Counted from the first letter of the stretch, positions 32,070-43,935 are shown. The stretch: DNA of 64,000 bases from Codonopsis lanceolata (GCA_013146195.2 CM028379.1:56307693-56371692); one strand, 5' to 3'. Program-made: numbers and translations. Notes: a model not told the origin generated them from the letters alone.

Positions 32070-32088
32070 GTAGCCCCCTGCTCCTTGT
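32070..32088 (-). promoter_or_regulatory. Retand-1 polypurine tract
   Basis: The minus strand reads AAGGAGCAGGGGGGCTAC directly before the 3' LTR, where plus-strand DNA synthesis is primed. Confidence 0.6.
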
Positions 32089-32383
32089 CTGGCGAGCATA
32101 CATGCTCGGAGCGAGGAGCAAAATAACTTAAAACTTTCTGGAAGTTTGATCGTTGCAAGACTTGGTTCACTTTAATCATTTACAAGTGGTTGCCCCGAGG
32201 TTAAGTGTTATAAGTGGATGTCAGCCTAGGATGTAATAGGCACTGAAGGGACGGGCCGTCTCCTGCCGCCTTTTACCCTCACAAGTACCCGTGTCCCGAG
32301 GCATCATTTAATACGGTGCCTCATTTCCCGCACCATGATGATTCCAGCCGGCTACCCCTGGTTCTTGTCCCATGACGGTTTCC

Positions 32384-32398
32384 CCAGCTATAAAAACG
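32384..32398 (+). promoter_or_regulatory. Putative TATA box of the antisense ORF
   Basis: CAGCTATAAAAACG lies about 670 bases upstream of the antisense ORF start, on the strand opposite to the retrotransposon. The following sequence (ACATCCCATTCATTTAAAC, then CCCAGCAATCCC) has the look of a plant core promoter and leader. This rests on sequence only. Confidence 0.5.
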
Positions 32399-33063
32399 AA
32401 GACATCCCATTCATTTAAACTTTTCTCACGTTTGAAGAAACCCAGCAATCCCTGCATTTGAAGAATCTCTACATTTGAAGAATCTCATAACGATTCTTCA
32501 ATTTCTCTCTGCATTCAGCTGAAACGAAGAACTCCGAACGCAAAAGCAGAATTCCCCAAGCCTGCTCAAATCCATTTTCAAAATCACCAGGTACCTCTCA
32601 ACTTAAATCCCTATTTATGAACTGTAAATTTTGCCTCTTTTATTTTTCACCACTAGAACCCTAATTTTGGGATTTGATGATGCTGGCTAGGCATATAATG
32701 ACTAATTGGTTACGATCTAAAAACCAATCCGACGAAAATTTAGGCGTCTGACACCCAATTTCTTTCCTTTAACTTATTTTTTTCAATTTGTATTAACCGT
32801 CACGACCCCTATTCTTCTAGAACATCACGGGTCTGACCATCTCACGGACTTTACATAAAAATTTCAAAAGAAGAACTCTGACTCCATCTTGCCCGTCCTT
32901 TCTGGTTTTTGCACCGACCCACACATTTGGTAGGAATCGAGGAAACCCCTAACTGGTGCCCTGCTCACTGGCTCAAATTGCAAAACCTCAAACAATGGTT
33001 TCACATGCCCACCACTAATGTTTATCGGGCAGGAATTGACATTTCTTCCTCGATTCCTGTAGG

Positions 33064-34996
33064 ATGTCTTCACACGAAGAGAGTGGATCAGAAATTGAAG
33101 GCCGCAGCCACAATCATGGAGCCTCAACGGAATTCGAAGAAAACTTTGAAGTTGAAGGACAAAGTTCCGAGCACACCGGCACATATCTCCAAATCATTAA
33201 GACCTTAAGTACCTGTGCCCCTGCATCTCTGCTAGCCATCCCTCTGGGAGTCCAGACTCAGAGAAGACTGGTCCCAATGAACCTTTGGGGATAACTGAGA
33301 ATGCTGAAATCGAGGATGTAGAACATGGAGTTATAATCGAAATTGGTGAGGAGAAGGTTGAAGAGAACCTGAGATCTATGTCGCCTTCTCCGAGTACAAA
33401 CATTCCCCCCAGCACTTAGAACCAAGGCCACTCATAAAGGGAAGAAAATTGCCAATGAGGAGAAACCTGGTTGGGAAGTAACCTGAGATGAATTCAAAAC
33501 TCAGGAGGATATCATGGGATGGTTCTATTCGCTGGGTACTGATCCCAAAGATTACCGAGTTAAAGCCTTTGACTTGACCATCAAACCCAAAGAACATGTC
33601 GACCAGGGTGATAAAGTAGTTTTTTACTTCGATTTTTTCCTAGTCAGGCTTAGGTTGCTCTTAGATCCCTTTATCTGTGAATTCTTAAATATGATCAATG
33701 ATTTCCCCTGCGAGCTGACGCTAACCACTGTCAGATTCCTAGTCGCATACACTATCGCCCGCAGACTACTAGGTTATAAGCCCGATATATTCATGTTCTG
33801 CAAACTATTTCTTTTTAAAATCGACCTAAAAACACGTCGTATTTCTGGCTGCTCCAACCCACACTTCTTCAAATTTCTATGTGAAGGCCGGAACAAGGTT
33901 GAAGCCTGGGATAGAAAAATTTTACTCGTGGAGTCCAGGGTCGGCTGGCCCTTTGCTTCCCACCTCGAACCACTAAAAGCCTCAGCGTACACCTGAGATC
34001 AATTCCGAGCAGGAGGGAACAAAATGCTCTCATACATCAAGAAAGTTCTGGGTGTGAAAGAAAAGAAGAGCAAACAAGACTTTGTGTTCAATTAGGAAGC
34101 CCTGACCCAAAGTGATGTTTATTTGCGCCAAGCTGGGATCCATTGTCATTTTGTCCCTTCGATTGAACCCCTTGTGCAGACAGGCGAAGAAGAGCCTCAT
34201 CCTTGTTGGGGAGGTTGCCACAGTTCAAGTTTCCAGATGACTGTCTCAACTGCCGGCAGCTAGGAACGAGCTGTACCCCAGCCTATGATGGTCGTTTAAA
34301 ACATTGAATGCTTTCTTACATTCTATGCTGGGTTTAATACTTGCATAAGCTTTATGTTTTTTTTTCCTTTTTTGACATTTTGCTTTGGTTCTATGTAGCC
34401 ATTAAGAGATTGAATGAAACAAAGAAATTTATGGAGGCTCAGACAAAAGCCAAAGCCGACCGCGAGGCCGAGCTGGCGAAAAAGAGCCCCGTCCATCCCC
34501 CAAAAGATCCAATCGTGCCCACTGTACGGGGCGGGCAAAAACGGTCTGAAGAAACAAACCAAGCCACCTTTGTCACTAAACCAACAAGCAGCCACGCCAA
34601 ACCTCCTTCCCCGGTCAAAATGAAAAACAAAGCACCAACAGAGAAAAAGAGACCCGCCGAGGAGGTCCCCACCGAAAGACATACTCGATCACGAGTAGAA
34701 ATATTCCCCCTTCACGCCGAACTTTAGTGTCGTCATTTCAAAGAGACACTTCAAAATGCCACGCATAAGCACCGAAGCGGACATGCTAGTGGAAGAGATC
34801 GGAGATGTGCCCTATCTGCAGAAAATCAATCTCCTCGAGCAAGCCAATTATGGGGCTGTCAGCGGGGAAGGGATTTTGAAGAGGGTTTGCCATCCTGACG
34901 TCGCGGCAAGCAACATTCGAACAGCGTCTAGCATCTTGATTGGCGAGATCAGGCTGAACGTTTGCGAGGTAAACTGGAACATTTTCACATGACTGC
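33064..34996 (+). pseudogene. Antisense ORF (aORF) of Retand-1, gypsy-type 'Transposase_28'-like protein
   Basis: Lies between pol and the 3' LTR on the opposite strand, as known for extra ORFs of Tat/Retand elements. It starts MSSHEESGSEIEGRSHNH at 33064. A central part (33514-33996) has GWFYSLGTDPKDYRVKAFD and FDFFLVRLRLLLDPFICEFL, typical of the 'putative gypsy type transposon' domain. A likely intron ends CTATGTAG at 34399, followed by an exon starting AIKRLNETKKFMEAQTK (34400-34724), and a coiled-coil-like tail at 34756-34990. Frameshifts (about 33200, 33410, 34735) and stops (about 33482, 33994, 34095) disable it. The 3' end is cut by the Athila-2 LTR. The biological role of such proteins is unknown. 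Confidence 0.75.
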
Positions 34997-36173
34997 TGAT
35001 AGACGTATTTTATACGTCTTTATCGGGTACTTTTATGACTTAGAAATAGCAATTCCACGAGGCTTTTGGCTACTAATATGTGTTTTTGAGCTATATTGTG
35101 AGTTTCAGGGTTTTAGGTGAACTTATGGGATTTATAGAGCTTTTATTGAAGATTTTGAAAAAGAGTGCAAAGTGTAACTCTTGAAAAGATTGCAAAAGTA
35201 ACAATATGGACACCTTGCGACCGCAAGCCTCCAAGGCCTTGCCCTCGCAAGGTAGACAGTAAGCAGCTTAGCCTGTTCAAGACCCTTGCGGACATAAGGT
35301 ATAAACACCATGCGGCCGCAAGGTCCCCAGAAACCGCCTTTACGGGTGTTTCACCTGGATTGAACCTCCTATTCCCCTAAAACACCTTGGTATATATAGA
35401 AGATGGTAGCCAAAGCCTTAGGACGTCTAGAAATTCTTAGGAAATGGTTCATTATCAAGGATGAACTAACCGTCCATTAATCAAGGAATTGGGAGGTAAC
35501 TTGTATCGAATCTATTGCTTAATATATTTTTATTCATTCAATTCTTGTTGATCGTGATGTTTATCAACCTCTTTATTGTCTAGCTTTGACCAAATGAATG
35601 GAATCGCAAGTAGTAAAGGCCTAGAGGTGCGGATAGCTGCACGGCCAAATGCATATGTCGTACATTGGCTCACCATCATGATAAATTGACATTATCGATG
35701 CACGAGGGTGATAAGTTAGGGTCAGGTTCATATATATGACCTAAATGACAGATAGGATTCATATGTTCTTGTTCTTAGGATATAGATTGGAAGAATTATT
35801 TGGGATGGAGACTGAACTATAATTTGACAAGCTATATCTATCTTTCGTGAATGAACCCAAGTTATTGAATGATATTTTATTTAAAAAAGCAATAGAGTAG
35901 ATGCAAGTGAAACCCCAATCCTAGATTTCCCTCCTCCATAAGATCTTTATAAACTGTGATTATACTGCTTAGTTAGATAAATTTCATGTTTTAGTAGAAT
36001 AAAGTAAATTAAATAAAATAAATAACCCCCCTTAGTTTAAATAAGCTACCAATATTCTTGCAATTAGTATTCTTCTTGTCTTTGTGGTTCGACCCTTGCT
36101 TCCCAAGCTATTCTACAATAGTCTTGACAGTCTTGTGCATTTGCAAGAAATTAAATAAAATAGGATATGATCA
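34997..36173 (+). repeat. Athila-2 5' LTR (1177 bp)
   Basis: Starts TGATAGACGTATTTTATACG and ends GATATGATCA. It includes a TATA box (GGTATATATAGAAG near 35390-35405) and several CCTTGCGnnCGCAAGG-type palindromes at 35210-35325. The first 430 bp match 46433-46866 closely. Confidence 0.92.
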
Positions 36174-36179
36174 AGTTTT

Positions 36180-36197
36180 TGGCGCCGTTGCTGGGGA
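36180..36197 (+). promoter_or_regulatory. Athila-2 primer-binding site, tRNA-Asp type
   Basis: TGGCGCCGTTGCTGGGGA differs by one base from the complement of the tRNA-Asp 3' end. It lies 6 bases after the LTR. Confidence 0.88.
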
Positions 36198-36328
36198 CAA
36201 GCTAGTTTGCTTAATTAGTTTGTTGGTAGCGTTTTTAAATTTAGTTTTTATAAAAAGAAAAATACAAAAATATTTCTATTTCTAGTTTTAAATTTTTATT
36301 TGTCTTATATTTGCTTTTGTTATTTTAT

Positions 36329-38062
36329 GCACGGTCGTAGATATCTAAATCCCAAGCTGACAGAATTAAATCAAAATATAAATAATCTTGGAAAGAATCA
36401 GGAAGACCCTGATAATTTGGAAAATCAGCCTGTTAATCAAGAACACATAAATAGAGAGGATCTTCTGGTTGATCCTACAATGGATAACAACAATAATCAA
36501 AATCCTGAAAATCTGGTTCCTCCGGTAAACTTAAATCAAAGAAGGGAAGAACTTGTTGAGAGAAATATGAAACTAATCAATCAAAGAACTATAAATGATT
36601 ATGACCGACCCATGTTGAATGCAACACCATCATGTTTAGTTTTACCAGAAGCGGTAAGATATTTTGAACTTAATGGTCACTTTTATAACATGTTGCCTTC
36701 ATTCCATGGATTGTCATTTGAAGATCCAGTAACTTTTGTTAAGGAATATGGTTTTATGACTGATAATTTTCCGTTAGGAGGTTTGACAGAAGATAAGATA
36801 AAAATGTGATATTTTTAATGAGCATTAAAAGATGCGGCGAGAAGATGGTTTATGAATCTAGCACCTAGAAGTGTTTATACATAGGCTGAATTATATGATT
36901 TGTTTATGGGTAAATTTTATCAACATGCATCTCTTTCAGAATATAAAAAGCAAATTATGTCTTTTCAAACTAAACCGGGAGAGACATTCCATGAAGCATG
37001 TGATAGATTTAAAAATTTACTTATTTTGTGTCCCCATCATAATTTACCTCAAGATATGTTAGTAACTCGGTTTTATCATGCTCTTTCGCTTGCCTTGCAA
37101 ACTATGGTTGATAGTGCAGTCGGTGGTTCTATTAATAGAATGACACCAACTGAATTAGAAAACTTGCTTGAGATGTTAAGTGCGAATTCCCAACAGAAAA
37201 GTATAAGAGAAAAAGTAGAAGTTTGTTTCAAGTCTGAGAAGATTCAGATACTCAAGCTCAAATAGTTCAAATGAAAGCTCAAATTGAACTTTTGCAAAAT
37301 AGAACACAAATTCAAGAAGCATGTACTATTTGTGGATTAAATTCTCATGCTACTAACTTGTGTCCATCTAGTGATGTGTATCCTGAACAGGTTAATGCGA
37401 TGAACATGTACCCTCAAAGGCAAATGAATGATCTCTTTTCCAACACATATAATCCTGGTTGGAGGAATCACCCTAACTTTTCATGGGGAGGAAATAAGCT
37501 CTTACAGCCTCAACAATTCCCTAAGCAAGGACAGCTACAGATTGAAGAAGCTCCAAAACCAGAAGGATTAAATACTGGTCAAATCGCACTTAATAAATAT
37601 TTATTGGAAACTGTGGAAAAGTTGCAGAAAGATCTTGCAAAATATCAAGAAAGATAAGAAGGGAAGTTCCCTAGTCAAATAGAACAAGCAAAATCTATCA
37701 CAGCTCTGCGAAGTGGTAGAATCATTGAAGAGGAGGTAAGTAACCCTACTCAATCTACTGTTGTGCTTGATAAAATAGATAACTCTGGTAAAGAAGTTGA
37801 AAAAGATAAAAGTGAAGAGATTCAAGCAAAAGATAAAGATAAAGAGGTAGAAAAAGAAATTTCAAATAAAGAAAGCCAAGATAAAGAAAAAGTCACTCAA
37901 GAAAAAGAGCAAGAGGCAGAACCTTTTGAGGAACCATATGTTGTTCCTCCAATACCGTTCCCTGGTAGACTAATGAAAAACAAGATTGATAAGCAATTTA
38001 CGAAAATTTATAATATGTTGTCTAAAGTGAACATTAATCTCCCTTTGCTTAATAATCATTAA
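36329..38062 (+). pseudogene. Athila-2 gag
   Basis: Capsid-type protein. It begins at HGRRYLNPKLTELNQN (36329, following an in-frame Met) and runs through RTINDYDRPMLNATPSCLV, LPSFHGLSFEDP, FPLGGLTEDKIKM, LYDLFMGKFYQHASL and GETFHEACDRFKN. Stops at 36807-36809 (TGA), 36816-36821 and near 36880 (TAG) interrupt one otherwise continuous frame. After a frameshift near 37265 come a CCHC knuckle (CTICGLNSHATNLC, about 37324-37365), WRNHPNFSWGGNK and a Lys/Glu-rich acidic tail to 38062, with one further stop at about 37658. Two of the stops look like CGA to TGA and TGG to TAG changes. Confidence 0.85.
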
Positions 38063-38139
38063 AAATATTTCATCCTATGCTAAGTTTTTCAAAGATCTCC
38101 ACTCTAGGAAACACAAATTCGAAAAGAATGAGAAAATAA

Positions 38140-38520
38140 TTGTTTATGAAAACGTTAGTGCATTATTACAACCTGAACTTCCTCCTAAAGTAAAAGATCC
38201 ATGTAGTTTTAATATCCAAGTTTCCTTGGGTAGTTCGAAAAAGATGAAAGCTATGCTAGATTTAGGAGCGAGTATAAATATAATGCTAGCCGACTGTTCG
38301 GTCAAACATCCTTTAGAAATAGTAGAGGACATTCTAGTACAAGTAGATAAGTTGATTATTCCAGTTGACTTTGTAGTTCTAGAGATGGAAATAAAAATAT
38401 GCACTAATAATGAAGTTCCTATTCTGTTAGAAAGACCTTTTGGCCACTGCTAACACCATGATCAATGTGAAGAATGGTAAGCTTTCAATATAGAAATTTC
38501 AGTTTTCGATGCGTTAGATA
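38140..38520 (+). pseudogene. Athila-2 aspartic protease
   Basis: MKAMLDLGASINIM (active-site DLGAS, about 38247-38285) and ICTNNEVPILLERPFG (near 38397-38446) define a retroviral-type aspartic protease. The expected small residue before RPF is Glu here. The frame shifts after 38453. An internal deletion relative to Athila-1 removed part of the segment after INIM. Confidence 0.75.
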
Positions 38521-38531
38521 GACCAAGTGAC

Positions 38532-39950
38532 ATGAATGCATGTTTCTCAATTGATGAAATTGAAGATCTTACAGCCCAAAGCTTTGAAGCAAATTTGAAT
38601 GATGATGAGTTAGAGAAAGATATGTTTGAAGAAGACAACAATGATAGAATCTTCTCTGATGTAAGAATCGACATAGAAGAATTAGAAAGAGAACTCCAAG
38701 AGACCGATGCTAGGAAAGAGAAGGAAAGATTTGAAGCTCTCAAGAATGATAGTGAAGATAAAGAAGAAATAGAAAATCAAAAATCAGAAATTAGTTCTGA
38801 TAAGATAGAAATTGATAAGGATAAAGAAGAAATTTGTAAGGAGGATGTTAAAGAAGAAAAAATGAAATTGGAAATTCCTAGATTTATTCCATCTATTAAA
38901 TCCCCTCCTAAAGTAGAATTAAAGCCATTACCATCCCATTTAAAATATGCATTTTTAGGGAAAGGTAAAACTCTACCCGTTATAATTGATGCGGATTTAA
39001 TGGAAGAACAAGAATCAAGCTTGTTAAAGGTATTATGGACTCATAGAGAAGTATAGGTTGGTGCTTAGCAGATTTGAAAGGTATCAGTCCTTCTATGTGT
39101 ATGCATAAAATTCATTTGGAAGAAGGTAGCAAACCTTCTAGAGAACGACAAAGAAGACTTAGCCCTCATATGGAAGAAGCAATTAGAAAAGAAGTGCTTA
39201 AGCTTCTTGATGCGGGTATATTTACCCGATATCTGATAGTAAATGGGTTAGTCGAGTTCAAGTAGTTCCAAAGAAATCAGGAATTACTGTTGTTAAAAAT
39301 GAGAAAGATGAGTTAATGCCCACACGAACTATTACTGGTTATAGGATGTGCATTGATTTGATGAAAATAAATGCGGCAACAAAGAAAGCCCACTTTCCTT
39401 TGCCCTTCATTGACCAAATCCTTGAAAGACTAGCTGGCCATGATTATTATTGTTTTCTTGATGGTTTTTCGGTTATAATCAGATTCCACTTGCACTGGAT
39501 GATCAAGAGGAAACCACATTTACATGTCCCTTTGGTACCTTTGCATTTAGGAGAATGCCCTTCGGATTATGTAATGCCCCAGCTACTTTTCAAAGATGCA
39601 TGATTTCTATATTTTCCGATCTAGTTGAAAGATGTGTGGAAGTGTTTATGGATGACTTCTCAGTATTCGGGAATTCTTTTATCATTGTCTAGAAAATCTA
39701 ACATCGGTTCTAAAAAGACGTTACGAAACTAACTTGACCCTAAGTTGGGAGAAAAGTCATTTCATGGTTAAACATGGGATAGTTTTAGGTTATGTTGTGT
39801 CTAACAAAGGAATTGAAGTCGATAAAGCTAAAATTGATGTTATATCACAATTACCTCCCCAACTACAGTCAAGGGTGTTAGAAGTTTTTTAGGACATGCA
39901 TGATTTTACAGAAGATTTATAAAAGACTTTTCAAAAATCAGTAAACCTTT
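38532..39950 (+). pseudogene. Athila-2 acidic linker and reverse transcriptase
   Basis: 38532-38880 is a Glu/Asp/Lys-rich linker. RT begins at VELKPLPSHLKYAFLG (38913). It continues with LKGISPSMCMHKIHLEEGSK, MCIDLMKINAATKKAHFPLP, CFLDGFSV (motif A Asp retained), FGLCNAPATF in another frame, EVFMDDFSVFG (motif C) and GIEVDKAKIDVI. Stops and frameshifts occur at about 39054, 39230, 39475-39600, 39690 and 39870. It is inactive, but both catalytic acidic motifs survive. Confidence 0.88.
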
Positions 39951-39960
39951 ATGTAATCTT

Positions 39961-40680
39961 TTGGAAAAAGATACCGAATTTATTTTTGACCAAGAATGCT
40001 TGAATGCATTCAATTTGTTAAAAGAACAATTAACAACAACTCCTATTTTAACCAGCCCTGATTGGTCTCTCATTTTCGAGATCATGTGTGATGCTTCGAA
40101 TTTTGCAATTGGAGCCGTGTTAGGACAAAGGATAAACAAGAAACCTCATGTGATTCATTATGCGAGTAGGACATTAAATGATGCACAACTCAATTATACA
40201 ACTATCGAAAAACAATTTTTAGCAGTTGTGTTTGCACTAGAAAAATTTAGATCCTATTTGTTAGGTTCAAAAGTAATTATATTCTCAGACCACGCAGCCC
40301 TAAAATACTTATTGAGTAAGAAAGAGGCAAAGCCTAGACTTATTAGATATATGTTATTATTACAAGAATTTAACATTACTATTCAAGATAAAAAGGGAAC
40401 AAAAAACATTGTAGCCGACCACTTGTCTAGGTTGGAATTTTTACCCTTGCTTGAACGTCAGTTTCTTGATAGTAAAATTCCTATGAATGAAGATTTCCCT
40501 GATGAACAATTGTTAGCAGTTAAAAATTTTGAACCATGGTATGCTGATTTTGTGAATTACCATGTAGCGGATATCATTAATCCTGATGTTGATTTCTATC
40601 AAAGAAAGAAATTTTTAACTGATGCAAAAAAAATATTTTTGGGAAGAACCATATTTATTCAAAATATGTTCATGTCATGA
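39961..40680 (+). pseudogene. Athila-2 RNase H and connection to integrase
   Basis: The longest intact retrotransposon frame of the window (239 codons). The RNase H catalytic acids are visible: MCDASNFAIG (Asp), YTTIEKQFLAV (Glu), FSDHAALKYL (Asp) and VADHLSRL (Asp). It then enters the spacer before integrase and ends with TGA at 40678, where the zinc-binding domain of integrase should continue. Upstream it is separated from RT by a frameshift and stop. Confidence 0.88.
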
Positions 40681-41763
40681 ATACTCTTGTGGTGGTCATT
40701 TTAGTGGTAGCAAAACTGCTAGGAAAATCATGCAATCTGGTTTATATTAGCCTACTATTTTTTAGAGACTCTGAAATATTTTGCAAAACATGTGATAAAT
40801 GCCAAAGGACTGGCGGAATCAGTAAAAAGGAATGAGATGCCCTTGCATAATAATTTAGTTGTTGAAATTTTTTATGTTTGGGGTATTGACTTTATGGGTC
40901 CTTTTTCCAGTCTCTAATGGTTGTGAGTATATTTTAGTCGTTGTTGATTATGTGTCAAAATGGATAGAAGCCATTGCTACTCCAAATAATGATGGCCAAA
41001 CTGTTGTCAAGTTTTTGGATGATATATTTTCTCCGTATAGAGTACCGAAGGCAATAATTAGTGATCAAGGAACACATTTCACCAATCGGTTGTTGAATGT
41101 GAGCCTTAGGAAACATGGTGTAAATCACAAGCTAGCTACACCATATCACCCGCAGACTTCTGGCCAAGTAGAAGTTAGCAACAGATAGATAAAACAGTCC
41201 TTGAAAAGACTGTTAGACCAAATCGTAAGGATTGAGAACAAAAACTTAAAGATGCTCTTTGGGCATATCAAATAGCGTATAAAACCCCAATTGGTATGAG
41301 CCTTTATCGGATGGTGTACGGCAAAGCATGTCATTTACAAGTATAAATTGAGCATAAAGCTTATTGGGCCATTAAAACTCTTAATTTTGATATAGCTTTA
41401 GCTGGTGAAGAAATACTTTTTCAGTTAAATGAGTTAGAAGAGCACAGGTTAAATTCGTATGAGAATGCCAAAATCTATAAAGAAAAGACCAAATGAAACC
41501 ATGATATGGGAATTACTAAAAAGATGTTACGTCTAGGATTGAAAGTGCTCCTTTTTAATTCTAGACTTAGACTATTTCCAGGTAAATTAAAATCAAAATG
41601 GTCAGGTCCTTTCATTATAGTACGAATTTACCCACATGGAGCCGTTGATATTAAGAATCCAAAGACTGATGAATTATTTAAAGTTAATGGTCACCGACTC
41701 AAACCGTACTTTGAACCTATGACAGTGGAGAGAACAACTGAACTCATTCATCTCTCGAGCTGA
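40681..41763 (+). pseudogene. Athila-2 integrase
   Basis: The zinc-binding part (40681-40858) is scrambled, though CxxCQ remnants (CDKCQRTGGI-like near 40792) are visible. The catalytic core at 40859-41188 has VVVDYVSKWIEA (Asp), ISDQGTHFTNRL (Asp) and HPQTSGQVEVSNR (Glu), the DDE triad. A stop at 41186 follows. The remainder (ALWAYQIAYKTPIGMS, then PFIIVRIYPHGAVDIKNP) includes the C-terminal domain at 41506-41763, ending with TGA. Confidence 0.88.
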
Positions 41764-42101
41764 GCCCCCAAGAGAATAGGTTTGCGTTAAGTCGAGCCAA
41801 AGAGCGTTAAACAGCTAGGTGGGAGGCAACCTTATNNNNNNNNNNNNNNNNNNNNNNNNNNNNNNNNNNNNNNNNNNNNNNNNNNNNNNNNNNNNNNNNN
41901 NNNNNNNNNNNNNNNNNNNNNNNNNNNNNNNNNNNTTATTTAAAGTTAATGGTCGCAAACTCAAATAGTACTTTGAACCTATGTGATGGAGAGAACAAGC
42001 GAACTCATAAGTCGTCTCTCGACCTGAGCCCCAAGAGAATAGGTTTACAGTTAAGTCAAGCCAAAGACGTTAAACAAGTGCGCTAGGTGGGAGGCAACCC
42101 A
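41674..42101 (+). repeat. Duplicated sequence on both sides of the assembly gap
   Basis: 41674-41835 (TTATTTAAAGTTAATGGTC through GTGGGAGGCAACC) recurs at 41936-42101, diverged by roughly one difference per 10 bases and several indels. The repeat starts exactly at the right gap edge and ends within a few bases of the left gap edge, which is typical of two contig ends that overlap but were not merged. Confidence 0.9.
41836..41935. other. Assembly gap (100 N) inside Athila-2
   Basis: Exactly 100 N between two versions of the same 160-bp sequence, so the true gap may be zero or negative. Confidence 0.98.
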
Positions 42102-42379
42102 CTATGATGAAATTTTATTTGCTTTCGACAGTATAATTTAAATATGTTGTTCTCCGTCTTATTTGATTATGGGCATTTAATCTAAATGTTTTCCAATTTT
42201 GGAATAATTCAAGTTTGAGAGAGAAAAGCATCTTAGTGATCTATTTATATATTTTTAATATTTTAGTTTAGAGTTTTTGTAGAATTTTCAGAGTGCAGGA
42301 AAGAAATGGCCCTAATGGAACATAACGGAAGGACTTGAATGAAGAACTGCTCAATATTTGTGAAACAGCTCCCAAGGCA

Positions 42380-42555
42380 CAAAATCTGTGAACCTTGCGA
42401 CCGCAAGGCCCTATTAATGGCAATAAACGTGTGAACCTTGCGGCGGCAAGCCCAAAGACCCATGCCCTCGCAAGCCCTGCATCAGCATCTGTGCCCTTTG
42501 ACTGGGTACCTTGCGGACGCAAGGTATAAACACCTTGCGGTCGCAAGGCCCTCTT
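42380..42555 (+). repeat. CCTTGCG..CGCAAGG palindrome cluster
   Basis: At least four copies of CCTTGCGrmCGCAAGG or half-sites lie at about 42394, 42434, 42510 and 42533. The same motif occurs in the LTRs at 35210-35325 and 46636-46750. It is absent from the coding part. Confidence 0.85.
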
Positions 42556-42998
42556 TATAAGTAAGAACGAGGCGGCAATTCCAGATCACAAGATTCACAA
42601 CTTTTTCCTCCTCATAAAATCTGGCAATCTCTCTCTCTTTCTTCCAAACTCCAGTGAAGTTCTTCCAATTCCGGCCAAGACTCAAGATTCAAGTGCTCTT
42701 TTCTTCAAGCTCCATCATCATCTCCACTCTTCATCTCCATCCACTCAAGCGAAGAATAAGTACCGCCATTGTTGCCGACGTGAAGCTTCAGAGTTCCGGC
42801 CAACCCACCATTGCAGTAAAGCATCGCAATCCACGTATCTTCTATCCCCTCTCCATTAAATTTTTGATTCATCAAATTTTTGCATGCTAGGGTGTTAGAA
42901 TTAATTTGTTATTGTCCATGTGCATGCTTTATTTGTTTTAGATAGGTTGGTTAATTTTAATTTTTTAGAGAGTAGATTTTATATTTTGTGCTTCTAAA

Positions 42999-43935
42999 AT
43001 GGCCCCTAAGCGTAGAAACACCGGACCGACCTCGTCCCACTCCCAAGAGGAGGAGCAACACTATGACCCCACTAGGTTCATATCTTTTGTGGCATCGGAG
43101 AGCTATACTAGGAAGCTCTCCAAAAGCATAATCCCTGAGAGGGGATTTAAGGCTAAGGACTTTGCTCTCCCTGCCAATTTCGCTCGTCGAAGGTGGGGCA
43201 ATCTTTGTGCGACCCTGGGCGTGGCCATTGTGGCCTTAGTCCGTGAATTCTATGCCAACGGGTGTATTTCCATTTCTAGCGAGGTGTATGATATTAGTTC
43301 TGTTAGGGGTAGGAATGTCGATTTTTGCCCCATAGTATTAACCATTATTTCGGCACTCCTACTTTTATGAGTGCTACTGACCAATACAGTATCCATATCG
43401 CTAATGATGTCCCTCTCCTGGTGTTAAATGCGGCTATCACAACACCTGACGCGGTTTAGACCTTCCATCAAGGCCCACCGTTAGGCCCCCGCACCATGGA
43501 TGAGCCCATCTCACGAACACGGCCAAGGCCATGTTCAAATTTATCTGTGCACGTCTTATGCCGTCCAGCCATCAGCACACGGTGTCTTGGCATAAGGCCA
43601 TTTTGATCTACACCATTTTGACCGGTGGGTCTATTGATATAGGGCGTCTAATCAACGCCCAAATTCACACCCTTATTATAGGTGCGACTAACTCGGGATT
43701 CGTTTTCCTGAGTTTGATTACCGGACTATGTAGTGGGACTGGAGTCGTTTGGACTCCAGATTTGGGGAGAGTTCGGGCAGTCCCCAACATTACCAGGGGG
43801 CTTCTGTTTGCACACCCTCGCCAACCAGGTGAGCGAGGTCCACGTGAGGAGCCTCAAGAGGAGGAGGATCCTTTGGAGGCTATTTTCAATAGGCAGGAGG
43901 AGATTCTGCTAGAGCACGAGATGATTAGTCAGTAG
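42999..43935 (+). pseudogene. Athila-2 extra ORF after pol (putative plant transposon protein domain)
   Basis: It starts MAPKRRNTGPTSSHSQEEEQ at 42999 (123 codons) with KSIIPERGFKAKDFALP and RRWGNLCATLGVAIVALVREFYANG. After frameshifts at about 43350-43530 it continues as the 43531-43935 frame (MPSSHQHTVSWHKAILIY, then an acidic tail). This architecture is the protein often annotated as 'putative plant transposon protein domain' or retrotransposon ORF2/env-position protein in Athila relatives. No clear signal peptide or transmembrane pair is seen in the first part, so I do not call it an envelope. Its function is unknown. Confidence 0.65.

Noticed and set aside
33514..34727. Possible independent host gene (160- and 128-codon frames)
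   Set aside because: It lies inside the Retand LTR pair, on the opposite strand, exactly where Tat-lineage antisense ORFs occur, and has the gypsy-type transposon domain pattern.
42999..43370. Host gene with a conserved RRWGNLCA motif
   Set aside because: It sits between Athila-2 integrase and 3' LTR, a usual place for this element-borne ORF, and is frame-broken.
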